Of a stretch of 64,000 nt of DNA, positions 1 through 8,403 are shown one piece after another (within the stretch, counting starts at the first letter, position 1; each line of letters begins with the position of its first letter). The stretch comes from Pseudomonadota bacterium. GTDB taxonomy: Bacteria > Pseudomonadota > Alphaproteobacteria > Dongiales > Dongiaceae. The notes beneath the pieces were generated by a model. It saw nothing but the letters and a program-made list of their open reading frames with translations. It made no database searches and had not been told where the DNA came from. The translations under genes were made by a program, and so were the position numbers. The stretch spans positions 267,236-331,235 of the forward strand of contig JACPDN010000004.1 in the NCBI GenBank assembly GCA_016183985.1. Direction: 5' to 3'.

Positions 1-1
1 T

Positions 2-757
2 GCGATCTCCCGTCGCCTCGCTGCTGCCTTCGTGGCGCTGTTTAGCGTCTGCGGTTCGGCCCATGCCGACAACGTGATCCGCTTTGCAACACTGGAGTGG
101 CCGCCTTATGTCTCGTCGCACTTGCCGGGTCTCGGCATGACGGCGAAGATCCTCAGCGACATCGCCCAGGACCGCGGCAGCGATGCGCGCTTTGCTTTCC
201 TGCCCTGGGTGCGTGCCATGCGCTACGCGCAGGAGGATCCGGACTATGCCGGCTATTTTCCGGCCTATTGGACCGAGGAACGGGCGCGGACCTGCAGTTT
301 CAGCGATCCGATCGGGGTGAGCGAGGTGGGCTTCGTCCAGCGCAAGGATGCGCCGGTCACGTGGAACAAGCTTGAGGATCTGGCGGGCATGCGGATCGGG
401 ATCGTCAACGGCTATGCCAATGGCGCCGAATTCGACGCCTTGGTGACCAAAGGGGTGCTGACGACCGAAGGTGCCGCGGAGGATCTCGACAATCTTCGCA
501 AGGTCGCCATCGGGCATCTGGCCCTGGCGGTGATCGACCATGCGGTCATGGACTATTACGCCGCAACCGATTCAGTGGTGTCGTCGCGGCGGGGCGAGAT
601 CGAATTCAACACGAAGCCGCTGATCGAAATGACCGTCCATGTCTGCTTCAAGAAGAACGCGGAAGGGGCGGCCTTCAAGCAGATGTTCGACGAGGGACTG
701 AAACGGGTCGATCTCCGGGAGATGCAGCGCAGCTATCTGGCGCGCCTGGTGCGCTGA
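2..757 (+). CDS. Family 3-type periplasmic solute-binding protein, 5' truncated by window edge
   Basis: The frame is open back to base 2. The residues before the GTG at 32 (AISRRLAAAF) complete a signal peptide ending in CGSAHA, so the true start lies outside the window. The mature protein opens with VIRFATLEWPPYV, typical of the SBP_bac_3 family, which delivers small polar solutes to ABC permeases or acts as a sensor domain. Tyr/Trp-rich segments (FLPWVRAMRYAQ, GYFPAYWTEERA) and two cysteines are visible. No permease or ATPase gene follows, so it may be an orphan binding protein or its partners may lie upstream of the window. The ligand cannot be named. It ends tail-to-tail with rimO, with no gap. 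Confidence 0.75.
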   Translation, partial: AISRRLAAAFVALFSVCGSAHADNVIRFATLEWPPYVSSHLPGLGMTAKILSDIAQDRGSDARFAFLPWVRAMRYAQEDPDYAGYFPAYWTEERARTCSFSDPIGVSEVGFVQRKDAPVTWNKLEDLAGMRIGIVNGYANGAEFDALVTKGVLTTEGAAEDLDNLRKVAIGHLALAVIDHAVMDYYAATDSVVSSRRGEIEFNTKPLIEMTVHVCFKKNAEGAAFKQMFDEGLKRVDLREMQRSYLARLVR

Positions 758-2086
758 TCAGCCGACGAGGTCGCCCCACAGATCGTAGTCCTCGGCGCGC
801 TCGATCTTCACCTTCACCATGTCGCCGGCCTTGAGGCGCTTCTTGCCGAGATTGCCGACAAAGACCTGGCCGTCGATTTCCGGCGCGTCGGCGCTGGAGC
901 GACCGATCGCCTGCACCTTGTCTGCCTCGTCGATCAACACGTCGAGCGTCTTGCCGACTTTCTTCTGCATCCGCTCTTCGCTGATCTGGCGCTGGGTTTC
1001 CATGAAGCGGTCCCAGCGGTCGTGCTTCTCGTCCTCATCGACCTGCTCGAGGCCCAGATCATTGGCCTTGGCACCGTCGACCGGTTCGTATTTGAAGCAA
1101 CCGACGCGGTCGAGCTGCGCTTCCTCGAGCCAGTCCAGCATGTAATTGAAATCGTCCTCGGTCTCGCCGGGGAAGCCGACGATGAAGGTCGAGCGGATGG
1201 TGAGATCGGGGCAGATCTCGCGCCATTTCTTGATGCGCTCCAGCACCTTTTCCTGGTTACCCGGGCGCTTCATGGCTTTCAAGACCTTGGGGCTCGCATG
1301 CTGGAACGGAATATCGAGATAAGGGAGGACCAGGCCCTCGGCCATCAGCGGGATGACATCGTCGACATGCGGATAGGGATAGACGTAATGGAGGCGTGTC
1401 CAGGCGCCGAGCGACCCCAACTCGCGGGCGAGGTCCAGGAACTTCGCCTTCACCATGCGTCCCTGGTACTTGCTCTCGGCGTATTTGATGTCGACGCCAT
1501 AGGCCGAGGTATCCTGGCTGATGACCAGCAATTCCTTGACCCCGGATTTCACCAGGTTTTCGGCCTCGATCAGGACTTCGCGTGCCGGGCGCGAGGCAAG
1601 ATCGCCGCGCAAGGACGGGATGATGCAGAAGGTGCAGCGATTGTTGCAGCCTTCCGAAATCTTCAAGTAAGCGTAATGACGCGGCGTGAGCTTGAGGCCG
1701 GCCGGCGGCACCAGATCCATGAAGGGGTCGTGCTTGGGCGGCACCACGTCATGGACGGCATTCACCACCGTCTCATATTGCTGCGGGCCGGTAATGGCGA
1801 GAACGTTGGGATAATCGCCGCGAATGAGTTCGGGCGTCGCACCGAGGCAGCCGGTCACGATCACCTTGCCATTCTCATTGAGCGCTTCGCCGATCGCTTC
1901 CAGGCTTTCCGTGCGGGCGGAATCCAGGAATCCGCAGGTATTGACGATGACGACGTCCGCCCCGCTATAGGAATCCGAGATGTCGTATCCTTCCGCCCGA
2001 AGCTGGGTGAGGATACGTTCTGAATCGACAAGCGCCTTGGGGCAGCCCAGGCTGACGATGCCGACGCGCGGCTGGCTTTTGCTCAT
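758..2086 (-). CDS. rimO: Ribosomal protein S12 methylthiotransferase RimO
   Basis: Radical-SAM enzyme that methylthiolates an aspartate of ribosomal protein S12. The N-terminal MTTase domain carries cluster cysteines C15 ([12 protein letters not shown]), C51 (VNTCGF) and C80 (VTGCLG). The radical-SAM cluster motif is C147-x3-C151-x2-C154 (CNNRCTFC), and a C-terminal TRAM-like domain follows ([20 protein letters not shown]). The start at 2086 ([17 protein letters not shown]) gives 442 residues, the usual family length; upstream in-frame ATG/GTG codons would add a non-conserved extension. The SPLGCPK-type signature separates RimO from the tRNA enzyme MiaB. Upstream bases to about 2260 include a short AT-rich patch (about 2219-2250) that may hold promoters. 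Confidence 0.97.
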   Translation of the reverse strand: MSKSQPRVGIVSLGCPKALVDSERILTQLRAEGYDISDSYSGADVVIVNTCGFLDSARTESLEAIGEALNENGKVIVTGCLGATPELIRGDYPNVLAITGPQQYETVVNAVHDVVPPKHDPFMDLVPPAGLKLTPRHYAYLKISEGCNNRCTFCIIPSLRGDLASRPAREVLIEAENLVKSGVKELLVISQDTSAYGVDIKYAESKYQGRMVKAKFLDLARELGSLGAWTRLHYVYPYPHVDDVIPLMAEGLVLPYLDIPFQHASPKVLKAMKRPGNQEKVLERIKKWREICPDLTIRSTFIVGFPGETEDDFNYMLDWLEEAQLDRVGCFKYEPVDGAKANDLGLEQVDEDEKHDRWDRFMETQRQISEERMQKKVGKTLDVLIDEADKVQAIGRSSADAPEIDGQVFVGNLGKKRLKAGDMVKVKIERAEDYDLWGDLVG

Positions 2087-2370
2087 GATCTTCGAGAGTC
2101 CAAAAAGTCGGGGGCAGCGCCCGTCGGATAAGGTCCGGTACGGGGCGCCAGGCTCCCTCGGAGCCGGCCCATTTCCGCCGTGACCTAGCCCGATTTTTGC
2201 CAACCGGCAAGATGCCTTCTAATACATTGTAAATACTAATATATTATTGGCTCACGTCGATGTGACGGCGCTGTCCCGGCACCAATCCCGCTCCCTGTCG
2301 TTTTCCTTCCCGTAAGTCGGGGAATATCCCCGGCCGGGCTCAATTGGCGAAACGAGACAGGAGAATAGCC

Positions 2371-2634
2371 ATGTTCCCGATCCCGATCCGACGGAATCCG
2401 GACCGTGCAGCGGTGCGGCACGGCGGGCGGATGTTCATTGCAGCCGGCTTGCTGGCGCTCAGCCTTGGCGCTTGTTCCAATATGTCGTCGACCCAGCAAC
2501 GCACGTTGTCGGGTGGCGCCATTGGTGCGGCGGGCGGTGCGGCCATCGGCGCACTTTCTGGCGGTTCGGCTGGTTTGGGTGCCTTGATCGGCGGCGCAGC
2601 CGGCGCCGGGACTGGATATTTGCTTTCTCAGTAA
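2371..2634 (+). CDS. Small glycine-zipper lipoprotein
   Basis: An 87-residue protein with a lipoprotein signal ending in the lipobox LGAC (LLALSLGACSNMS). It is therefore predicted to be lipidated and held at the outer or inner membrane. The mature part is almost entirely a glycine zipper (GGAIGAAGGAAIGALSGGSAG...), a packing motif found in the SlyB/OsmB/YMGG-like families of small envelope lipoproteins. The start at 2371 follows the ribosome binding site acaggaga; the in-frame codon further upstream at 2344 has no such site. It is monocistronic and is followed by a strong hairpin. Exact function unknown; an envelope structural or stress role is inferred from family resemblance only. Confidence 0.8.
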   Translation: MFPIPIRRNPDRAAVRHGGRMFIAAGLLALSLGACSNMSSTQQRTLSGGAIGAAGGAAIGALSGGSAGLGALIGGAAGAGTGYLLSQ

Positions 2635-2655
2635 CGTGACGCGTTAAACACTTCG

Positions 2656-2688
2656 GATGCGACCGCACCGATCGTGTGCGGTCGCATC
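2656..2688 (+). terminator. Perfect 13-bp hairpin after the lipoprotein gene
   Basis: Bases 2656-2668 and 2676-2688 are perfect inverted complements (GATGCGACCGCAC) with a 7-base loop, 21 bases after the stop codon. There is no T-run directly behind, only gcgattt, so it is either a weak intrinsic terminator or a stabilising 3' structure. Confidence 0.55.
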
Positions 2689-2879
2689 GCGATTTAGCTT
2701 AAGAAATTGTCTTAAAATGCAAATTCGGGATCACAGCCTTGTCACTTCCGGTCACCGGCTTGTCGGCGGTCATGCGCCATCCCATCCCGTAGCTTGGGGG
2801 TACAACATTTCCAAAAATGTCGGATCCACTGCTGGCTGGCGGCTCTGAAGTCGGCCCAAGTGATTGGAGGAAATTGGCC

Positions 2880-3068
2880 ATGATCGAAACGATTGTTGGA
2901 ATGGCATTGGTGACCTGGGTGGTCGCGCTGGGCCTCACGCCTGGTTGGCTCGGCCCGGTGCTTGGCCGTTCGCGCCTGCTGGAGCGCTCGCGCCTGCTGC
3001 TGCGTTCGCGCCTCAATCAGCGCTCGCGCGTTTCGTTTCCGCGATCGCGTCTGTCGGTCATTGCCTAA
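2880..3068 (+). CDS. Small membrane peptide with five Arg-Ser-Arg hexapeptide repeats
   Basis: A 62-residue reading frame. The ATG at 2880 is preceded by ggagga (2866-2871) at good spacing. Residues 1-29 form one hydrophobic segment (IVGMALVTWVVALGL) ending at a PGW turn. From residue 30 the tail is a tandem repeat: RSRLLE, RSRLLL, RSRLNQ, RSRVSFP, RSRLSV. The repeat is encoded by near-periodic 18-base units built on cgctcgcgcctg. This gives a membrane-anchored, strongly basic cytoplasmic tail. I do not recognise a family. A plausible terminator lies at 3212. It could be a real small protein or a repeat that happens to stay open; the ribosome binding site and the membrane segment favour a real gene. 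Confidence 0.5.
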   Translation: MIETIVGMALVTWVVALGLTPGWLGPVLGRSRLLERSRLLLRSRLNQRSRVSFPRSRLSVIA

Positions 3069-3211
3069 CGGTTTCTTTGGCCCCTCGAAGACCGCGAGCC
3101 CCTCGCTTTGCCGGCCCCAACTGGTTGAACGTTGCCAACTGGTCGGTCGATTTTGGTGACCCCAGCCGGACCTACCCCCCGAAAGGGAACCCCCGCCGAG
3201 ATCGGCCCACG

Positions 3212-3250
3212 CGCCCAACCGCTTCCTCTTGCGGTTGGGCGATCTTTTTT
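3212..3250 (+). terminator. Rho-independent terminator
   Basis: An 11-bp perfect stem (CGCCCAACCGC, 3212-3222, with 3231-3241), an 8-base loop and the tail atctttttt. It sits 140 bases after the small Arg-repeat gene and 134 before the next gene. The stretch 3069-3211 upstream of it contains no gene I can support; it may be an untranslated 3' end or a small RNA. Confidence 0.8.
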
Positions 3251-3384
3251 GCGCCTTCCGTGATGGCTCGGAATCCCCGGGTTTTGTTGCACTGCATCGT
3301 TTTCAGGTAGAAAGGGAGCACCGGGCTTGGTTAAGCTAAGCGCCATTCGCCGAACACGCCTTTCTCTCCTGGATTTCCCTCATC

Positions 3385-4722
3385 ATGACCGATCGTTCCA
3401 TCCGCTTTTACGACCTTGCCCAAATGGACAAGGCGGCCCGCGCCCGTCTGCTGGTGCGCTCGGAAGAGAATCTCGATGCCTTCATCGAGGCGGTGAAGCC
3501 GATCGTGGGGGCGGTGGAAGAAGAAGGCGACGCGGCACTCATCCGCTGTGCACAGCGTTTTGATAATGCGCCGGCCGATTTCAAGGCGATCAGCACGCCG
3601 GCGGAAGATTTTGCCTGGGCACGCAAAGCCGTCTCAAAGGAAGTGATCGAGGCGCTGGAATTTGCCGCCGACAACATCCGCCGCTATCACCAGGCGCAGA
3701 TGCCCGAGGATATGTGGCTCAAGGAAATGCACCCCGGCGTTTTTGCCGGTGAGCGCTGGTCGCCCTTGGACTCGGTCGCCTGCTACGTGCCGCGCGGCAA
3801 GGGGTCTTTTCCGTCGGTGGCCCTCATGACGGCGATCCCTGCCGTTGTCGCCGGCGCCAAGCGCGTCGTGATGCTGACGCCGCCGGGTGCCGATGGCCGC
3901 GCCGATGCAGCGACTCTCATCGCGGCGGAGCTCGCCGGGGTCACGGAAGTCTATCGGGTGGGAGGTGCGCAGGCAGTGGCGGCCGCGGCCTTTGGAACGC
4001 AAAGCGTGCCGCGCTGCCTGAAGATCGTGGGGCCTGGCAGCCCCTATCTCATCGCTGCCAAGAAGCTGCTCGCCGACCGCATCGATCCCGGCATGCTGGC
4101 AGGGCCGTCCGAGGCGCTGATCTTGGCCGACGAGACGGCGGACGGACGGCTTGCCGCGCTCGATCTGCTGGTCGAGGTTGAGCATGGCCCTGATTCGTCA
4201 GGCTTTCTAGTGACGCCGTCGCGCGCGGTCGCCGAAGCGGCGCTGAAAGCCATCCCCGGTTTCTTCGGTCAAATGAGTGAAACACGGATCGATTACACCA
4301 TGACGGTGTTGAGCTCCGATCGCGGCGGCATTGTGCTGACGCCGGATATCCAGAGTGCCTATGACTTCGTCAACGATTACGCGCCCGAGCATCTGATGAT
4401 TCACGCCAAGGAGCCTTACGCGCATCTGGGGCAGATCCGGAATGCCGGCGAGATCCTGCTCGGCGAAAACAGTTCCAACACGCTGGCGAACTTTGTCATC
4501 GGCCCCAACAACGTGCTGCCGACCAGCGGCTGGGCGAAGACCATGTCGCCGCTTTCGGTGTTCGACTACATGAAGCGCGCGACGGTGGCGCAGGTGACGC
4601 CCGCCGGCTATGCGGGCCTTGCGAAGGCGGCCGAAGTCATTGCGCGCTATGAAGGTTTCGACGCCCATGCCAACGCCGTGTCGGAGACGCGGGCGAAGAT
4701 CATGGCTGACAGAAAGGGATAA
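3385..4722 (+). CDS. Histidinol dehydrogenase-family enzyme with altered zinc ligands
   Basis: A 445-residue member of the HisD family, zinc- and NAD-dependent enzymes that oxidise an amino-alcohol to the acid in two steps. Conserved blocks are visible: YVPRGKGSFPS (134-144), GGAQAVAAAAFGT, KIVGPGSPY (213-221), GPSEALILAD, the catalytic pair E335-H336 in YAPEHLM, and E423/H428 in YEGFDAH. Compared with E. coli HisD from memory, the zinc-ligand positions Gln259 and Asp360 align with E264 (LVEVEH) and N369 (TLANF), while both His ligands (H267, H428) are kept. It stands outside any his operon and runs straight into pgm. It may therefore be a paralogue acting on another alcohol (HpsN-like sulfopropanediol dehydrogenases are one such branch) rather than histidine biosynthesis. 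Family certain, substrate not. Confidence 0.85.
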   Translation: MTDRSIRFYDLAQMDKAARARLLVRSEENLDAFIEAVKPIVGAVEEEGDAALIRCAQRFDNAPADFKAISTPAEDFAWARKAVSKEVIEALEFAADNIRRYHQAQMPEDMWLKEMHPGVFAGERWSPLDSVACYVPRGKGSFPSVALMTAIPAVVAGAKRVVMLTPPGADGRADAATLIAAELAGVTEVYRVGGAQAVAAAAFGTQSVPRCLKIVGPGSPYLIAAKKLLADRIDPGMLAGPSEALILADETADGRLAALDLLVEVEHGPDSSGFLVTPSRAVAEAALKAIPGFFGQMSETRIDYTMTVLSSDRGGIVLTPDIQSAYDFVNDYAPEHLMIHAKEPYAHLGQIRNAGEILLGENSSNTLANFVIGPNNVLPTSGWAKTMSPLSVFDYMKRATVAQVTPAGYAGLAKAAEVIARYEGFDAHANAVSETRAKIMADRKG

Positions 4723-4727
4723 GTTTG

Positions 4728-6365
4728 ATGGCGGCTGACGTCCTGCAGGTTTCCCGTATCGATTGCCCGCCATTCATGGACCAGCGGCCCGGCACCTCGG
4801 GCCTGCGCAAGAAGGTGAAGCGCTTTGCCGAGCCGCATTACCTCGCCATGTTCGTCCAGGCGATCTTCGAGGGCGTCGGCGATCTCAAAGGCAGCACCAT
4901 CGCGCTCGGCGGCGACGGGCGCTATTTCAACCGCGAGGCCAGCGCCATCATCCTGCGCATGGCGGCGGCACACGGCATCGCCAAGGTCGTGGTGGGGAAG
5001 GGCGGCATCCTGTCGACGCCGGCCGTCAGCAACATCATCCGTACACGCCGCTTGAAGGGCGGTATCGTGCTGTCGGCCAGTCACAACCCCGGCGGGCCGG
5101 AGGGTGATTTCGGCATCAAATACAATGTGGCCAATGGCGGACCGGCGCCCGAAGCGGTGACCGAGGCGATCTTTACCGTGTCGCAGCGCCTTGCCGGCTA
5201 CGACATTCTCGATGCGAAAGCCGGCAGCATCGATCTCGATAAGAGCGGCACGCAGCGCTTAGGCGCCCTCATCGTCGAGGTAATCGACCCGGTCGCCGAT
5301 TACGCGGCATTGATGGAAAAGCTGTTCGACTTCGCGCGCATGCGTTCCTGGCTGAAGAGGAACCGCATTCTCTTCGACGCGATGCATGCCGTGACGGGCC
5401 CCTATGCAGAAGAGATCTTAGTTAGGCGCTTGGGGGCACCAGCGTCGTCGATCATCAACTTTGTGCCGAAGCCCGATTTCGGCAACCACCATCCCGACCC
5501 CAACCCGGCCCATGCCGAGGAATTGATGGCGCGGCTCTGGGCGGCCGATGCGCCGGCCTTGGGCGCTGCTTCGGATGGTGATGGCGACCGCAACATGATC
5601 TTGGGCCCGAAGCTTGCCGTGACACCCAGCGACAGCCTCGCCGTGCTCGCCGCCAATGCCAAGCTCATTCCCGGCTATGCCAAAGGGATCAGCGGCGTTG
5701 CGCGCTCGATGCCGACCAGCCGGGCGGCAGACGTCGTCGCCAAGGAGCTCGGCCTCGAAAGCTTCGAAACGCCGACGGGATGGAAATTCTTCGGCAATCT
5801 GCTGGATGCCGGCCGCGTGACGCTTTGCGGCGAGGAAAGCTATGGCACTGGCTCCGACCATGTGCGCGAGAAGGACGGGCTCTGGGCCGTGCTCTTCTGG
5901 CTCGATCTGCTGGCGGCGACCGGCGAGACCGTGCCGGCGATCATGGACGCGCATTGGCGCCGTTTCGGCCGGCACTATTACTCGCGTCATGATTACGAAG
6001 CGATCGAGACGGCCAGGGCCAATGACATCATGAACGGCCTGCGCCAGCGCCTTGGCGATCTTAAAGGTCGCAATGGGATCGAGCTTGCCGACGATTTCCG
6101 CTATCAGGATCCGATCGACAATTCTGTCAGCGAGAAGCAGGGTGTGCGCCTGGTCTTTGGGAATGGCGGCCGCCTGGTACTGCGCCTCTCCGGCACCGGC
6201 ACGGAAGGCGCAACCTTGCGCCTCTATATCGAACGTTTCGAGCCGCGGACCGGCAGCCTGCAGCAGGATGCACAGGTAGCGCTAGCCGATCTCATCGCTC
6301 AGGCCGAGGACATCATCGGCATCAAGCGCCTCTCGGGCCGAGCCCAACCGGATGTGGTGACATGA
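4728..6365 (+). CDS. pgm: Phosphoglucomutase (alpha-D-glucose phosphate-specific)
   Basis: Interconverts glucose 1-phosphate and glucose 6-phosphate in the cytoplasm, linking glycogen and envelope-sugar synthesis to central metabolism. All four family landmarks are present: the phosphoserine loop SASHNPGG (Ser118), the metal loop DGDGDRN (283-289), the sugar-specificity loop GEESYGTGSDH, and the phosphate-binding loop SGTGTEGATLR near the C-terminus. GEESYG with about 545 residues fits the eukaryote-like Pgm branch rather than AlgC/ManB. ATG 4728 is chosen over the TTG just before it because agaaaggga lies 8 bases upstream. It is 5 bases behind the HisD-like gene and overlaps pgi by ATGA. Confidence 0.95.
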   Translation: MAADVLQVSRIDCPPFMDQRPGTSGLRKKVKRFAEPHYLAMFVQAIFEGVGDLKGSTIALGGDGRYFNREASAIILRMAAAHGIAKVVVGKGGILSTPAVSNIIRTRRLKGGIVLSASHNPGGPEGDFGIKYNVANGGPAPEAVTEAIFTVSQRLAGYDILDAKAGSIDLDKSGTQRLGALIVEVIDPVADYAALMEKLFDFARMRSWLKRNRILFDAMHAVTGPYAEEILVRRLGAPASSIINFVPKPDFGNHHPDPNPAHAEELMARLWAADAPALGAASDGDGDRNMILGPKLAVTPSDSLAVLAANAKLIPGYAKGISGVARSMPTSRAADVVAKELGLESFETPTGWKFFGNLLDAGRVTLCGEESYGTGSDHVREKDGLWAVLFWLDLLAATGETVPAIMDAHWRRFGRHYYSRHDYEAIETARANDIMNGLRQRLGDLKGRNGIELADDFRYQDPIDNSVSEKQGVRLVFGNGGRLVLRLSGTGTEGATLRLYIERFEPRTGSLQQDAQVALADLIAQAEDIIGIKRLSGRAQPDVVT

Positions 6366-8008
6366 CGAAACCGACCGAGCTATCGCCCTGGAAGTCCCTT
6401 GTCGATCATCAGGCGAAACTAAAGGGCACGACGCTGGAATCGCTGTTTGGCGCCGATCCGGCACGCTTCCGGAATTTTTCGGCGCGTTTCGGCGAAATCG
6501 TGCTCGATTATTCGAAGAATGGCATCAACGACGTTACCATGGGCCTGCTCTTCGATCTTGCTCGCGAGGCGGGGCTGGAGGAAGCGCGTTCCAAGCTGTT
6601 TGGTGGCGCACGCATCAACAACACCGAGAACCGTCCGGCATTGCATATGGCGCTGCGAGCGCCGGCCGCGCATAACGACAGCGGCCTCGCTTTCTCGATT
6701 GACGGCAAGGATGTAGCGCCGCAGGTCGAGCGCGAGCTTGATCTGCTGTGCGATTTCGCCGACGAGGTGCGTATGGGCGCCTTCAAAGGGGCGACTGGTA
6801 AGCGCATTCGCCATATCGTCAATATCGGCATCGGTGGGTCCGATCTGGGGCCGGCGCTCATCGTCGATGGCTTGCGTGCCGATATCGGCGGCAAGCTGCA
6901 GCTCGATTTCGTCTCCAACGTCGACGGCGCCCATCTCGATCTGGTGTTGAGCCGGGCGGATCCGGAAAAGACGCTCTTCATCGTCGCCTCGAAGACCTTC
7001 ACGACAGCCGAGACCATGGCCAATGCCAGGGCGGCGCGGAAATGGCTCGCCGGCAAGCTCGGCGAAGCGGCGGTCGACCGGCATTTTGTCGCCGTCTCCA
7101 CTAATATCGAGGCGGTCAAAGCTTTCGGCATCAACCCGGCGCGTATGTTCCGCTTCTGGGACTGGGTCGGCGGGCGCTATTCGCTATGGTCGGCGATCGG
7201 GCTTTCGATCATCCTCGCGGTGGGGCCGCACAAATTCCGCGATCTCTTGGCCGGCGCTGCCGCGGTCGATCGGCATTTTGCCGAAGCGCCGCTTTCGCAG
7301 AATCTACCGGTCATCATGGGGCTGCTGCAGGTCTGGCACCGCAATTTCTGTGGGTTCGGCTCGCAGGCTATCCTCCCTTACGCGCAGGATCTGTGGCGCC
7401 TGCCGGCCTATCTCCAGCAGCTGGAAATGGAGAGCAACGGCAAGCGCGTGACGCGCGAGGGACAGCCGGTCGGCTGGCAGACCTCGCCGGTCATCTGGGG
7501 CCAGGCCGGTACCAATGGCCAGCATGCTTTCCATCAGATGCTGCATCAGGGGTCGGAGCCGGTGCCATGCGATTTCATCCTCACGGCGCGAGATCGCTCT
7601 GCTTTCCCCGAGCAGCATCAGATGCTGTTTGCCAATGGCCTCGCCCAATCCGCGGCACTTGCTTTCGGCAAGTCCGCCGCAGCGGTGAGTGCCGAGATGA
7701 AAGCCGCCGGCAAAGCGGCGGACGACGTCGCGTTCCTGACACCGCACCGGACCTTTCCCGGCAATCGCCCGTCGACGACGCTGTTGCTCCCCGTCCTCGA
7801 TCCCTATCATCTCGGTGCGCTGATCGCGCTCTACGAGCACAAGGTTTTCGTCGCCGCAACCATCTGGAATATCAACCCCTTCGACCAATGGGGTGTCGAG
7901 CTCGGCAAGGAAATGGCGAACGCGCTTCTGGCTGGCAAAGGCGGCCCCGCCGATTCCTCGACAGCCGGCCTCATGGCCCTATATGATAGTTATACGCACA
8001 GAAAATAA
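6362..8008 (+). CDS. pgi: Glucose-6-phosphate isomerase
   Basis: Converts glucose 6-phosphate to fructose 6-phosphate. The 548-residue protein has the usual Pgi length and signatures: NIGIGGSDLGPAL, SKTFTTAETMANA, FWDWVGGRYSLWSAIGL, the active-site segment QAGTNGQHAFHQMLHQG with the catalytic histidine, and a C-terminal EHKVFVAATIWNINPFDQWGVELGK containing the conserved lysine. It overlaps the pgm stop by four bases, so the two are almost certainly translated from one message; the product of Pgm is the substrate of Pgi. Confidence 0.98.
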   Translation: MTKPTELSPWKSLVDHQAKLKGTTLESLFGADPARFRNFSARFGEIVLDYSKNGINDVTMGLLFDLAREAGLEEARSKLFGGARINNTENRPALHMALRAPAAHNDSGLAFSIDGKDVAPQVERELDLLCDFADEVRMGAFKGATGKRIRHIVNIGIGGSDLGPALIVDGLRADIGGKLQLDFVSNVDGAHLDLVLSRADPEKTLFIVASKTFTTAETMANARAARKWLAGKLGEAAVDRHFVAVSTNIEAVKAFGINPARMFRFWDWVGGRYSLWSAIGLSIILAVGPHKFRDLLAGAAAVDRHFAEAPLSQNLPVIMGLLQVWHRNFCGFGSQAILPYAQDLWRLPAYLQQLEMESNGKRVTREGQPVGWQTSPVIWGQAGTNGQHAFHQMLHQGSEPVPCDFILTARDRSAFPEQHQMLFANGLAQSAALAFGKSAAAVSAEMKAAGKAADDVAFLTPHRTFPGNRPSTTLLLPVLDPYHLGALIALYEHKVFVAATIWNINPFDQWGVELGKEMANALLAGKGGPADSSTAGLMALYDSYTHRK

Positions 8009-8056
8009 GCTGTGCGAGCGGCGCGATGGTCGCGCTGTCGGGATAGGGGTGGCCAT

Positions 8057-8371
8057 ATGCTCAAGATCGATCCAAGCAGCGCTGAGAGCGCTGCATTGGC
8101 GCGCCAGTTCAAGGCGGCGCCGTTCGGCCCGTACAGTGCCGATCTGCAGAAGATGCTGCAATTGCTGCGCTGGGGTTTTGCCCGCGGACGGACCATCATC
8201 GTGTGCACCGTGCCCTACAAGGAATGGCATTTAGGGCGCATGGGGCCGGTGCGCGGCATGAAGGTCGAGATCGACCAATCCCAAACCTTTTCCGATTACG
8301 GCAGCGCGGTCTGGGCCTGCTTCCGAGCGCGCTTCGCAGAAGTGACCGGCCAACCTTGTCCGGTTCAATAA
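8057..8371 (+). CDS. dmfA1: N,N-dimethylformamidase-type small subunit
   Basis: A 104-residue protein directly ahead of the large-subunit gene. In known dimethylformamidases a small helical subunit wraps the large catalytic subunit; the position, size and WGFARGRTIIVCTVPYKEWHLGRM segment fit that partner. The start at 8057 has taggggtgg upstream; the GTG at 8012 lacks support. The gap after pgi is 48 bases and the gap to the large subunit 32, so it can belong to the same transcript. Assignment rests mainly on the neighbour, since small subunits are poorly conserved. Confidence 0.72.
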   Translation: MLKIDPSSAESAALARQFKAAPFGPYSADLQKMLQLLRWGFARGRTIIVCTVPYKEWHLGRMGPVRGMKVEIDQSQTFSDYGSAVWACFRARFAEVTGQPCPVQ

Positions 8372-8403
8372 GCCCTGCCCCGTTCAATAAGAGTGTCCAT
8401 ATC

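Noticed and set aside
1022..2023. A 333-residue open frame opposite rimO.
   Set aside because: Composition is that of the antisense of a GC-rich gene, and rimO on the other strand has all expected motifs. There is no ribosome binding site.
2864..3310. Overlapping open frames (148 and 65 residues) across the small Arg-repeat gene and its downstream gap.
   Set aside because: Low-complexity Ala/Pro/Arg composition with no start signal, and the longer one runs through the terminator hairpin at 3212-3250.
8203..8403. Extension of the formamidase large subunit to an ATG at 8203.
   Set aside because: It would overlap the small-subunit gene in another frame and has no family-like sequence; ATG 8404 gives the normal N-terminus.
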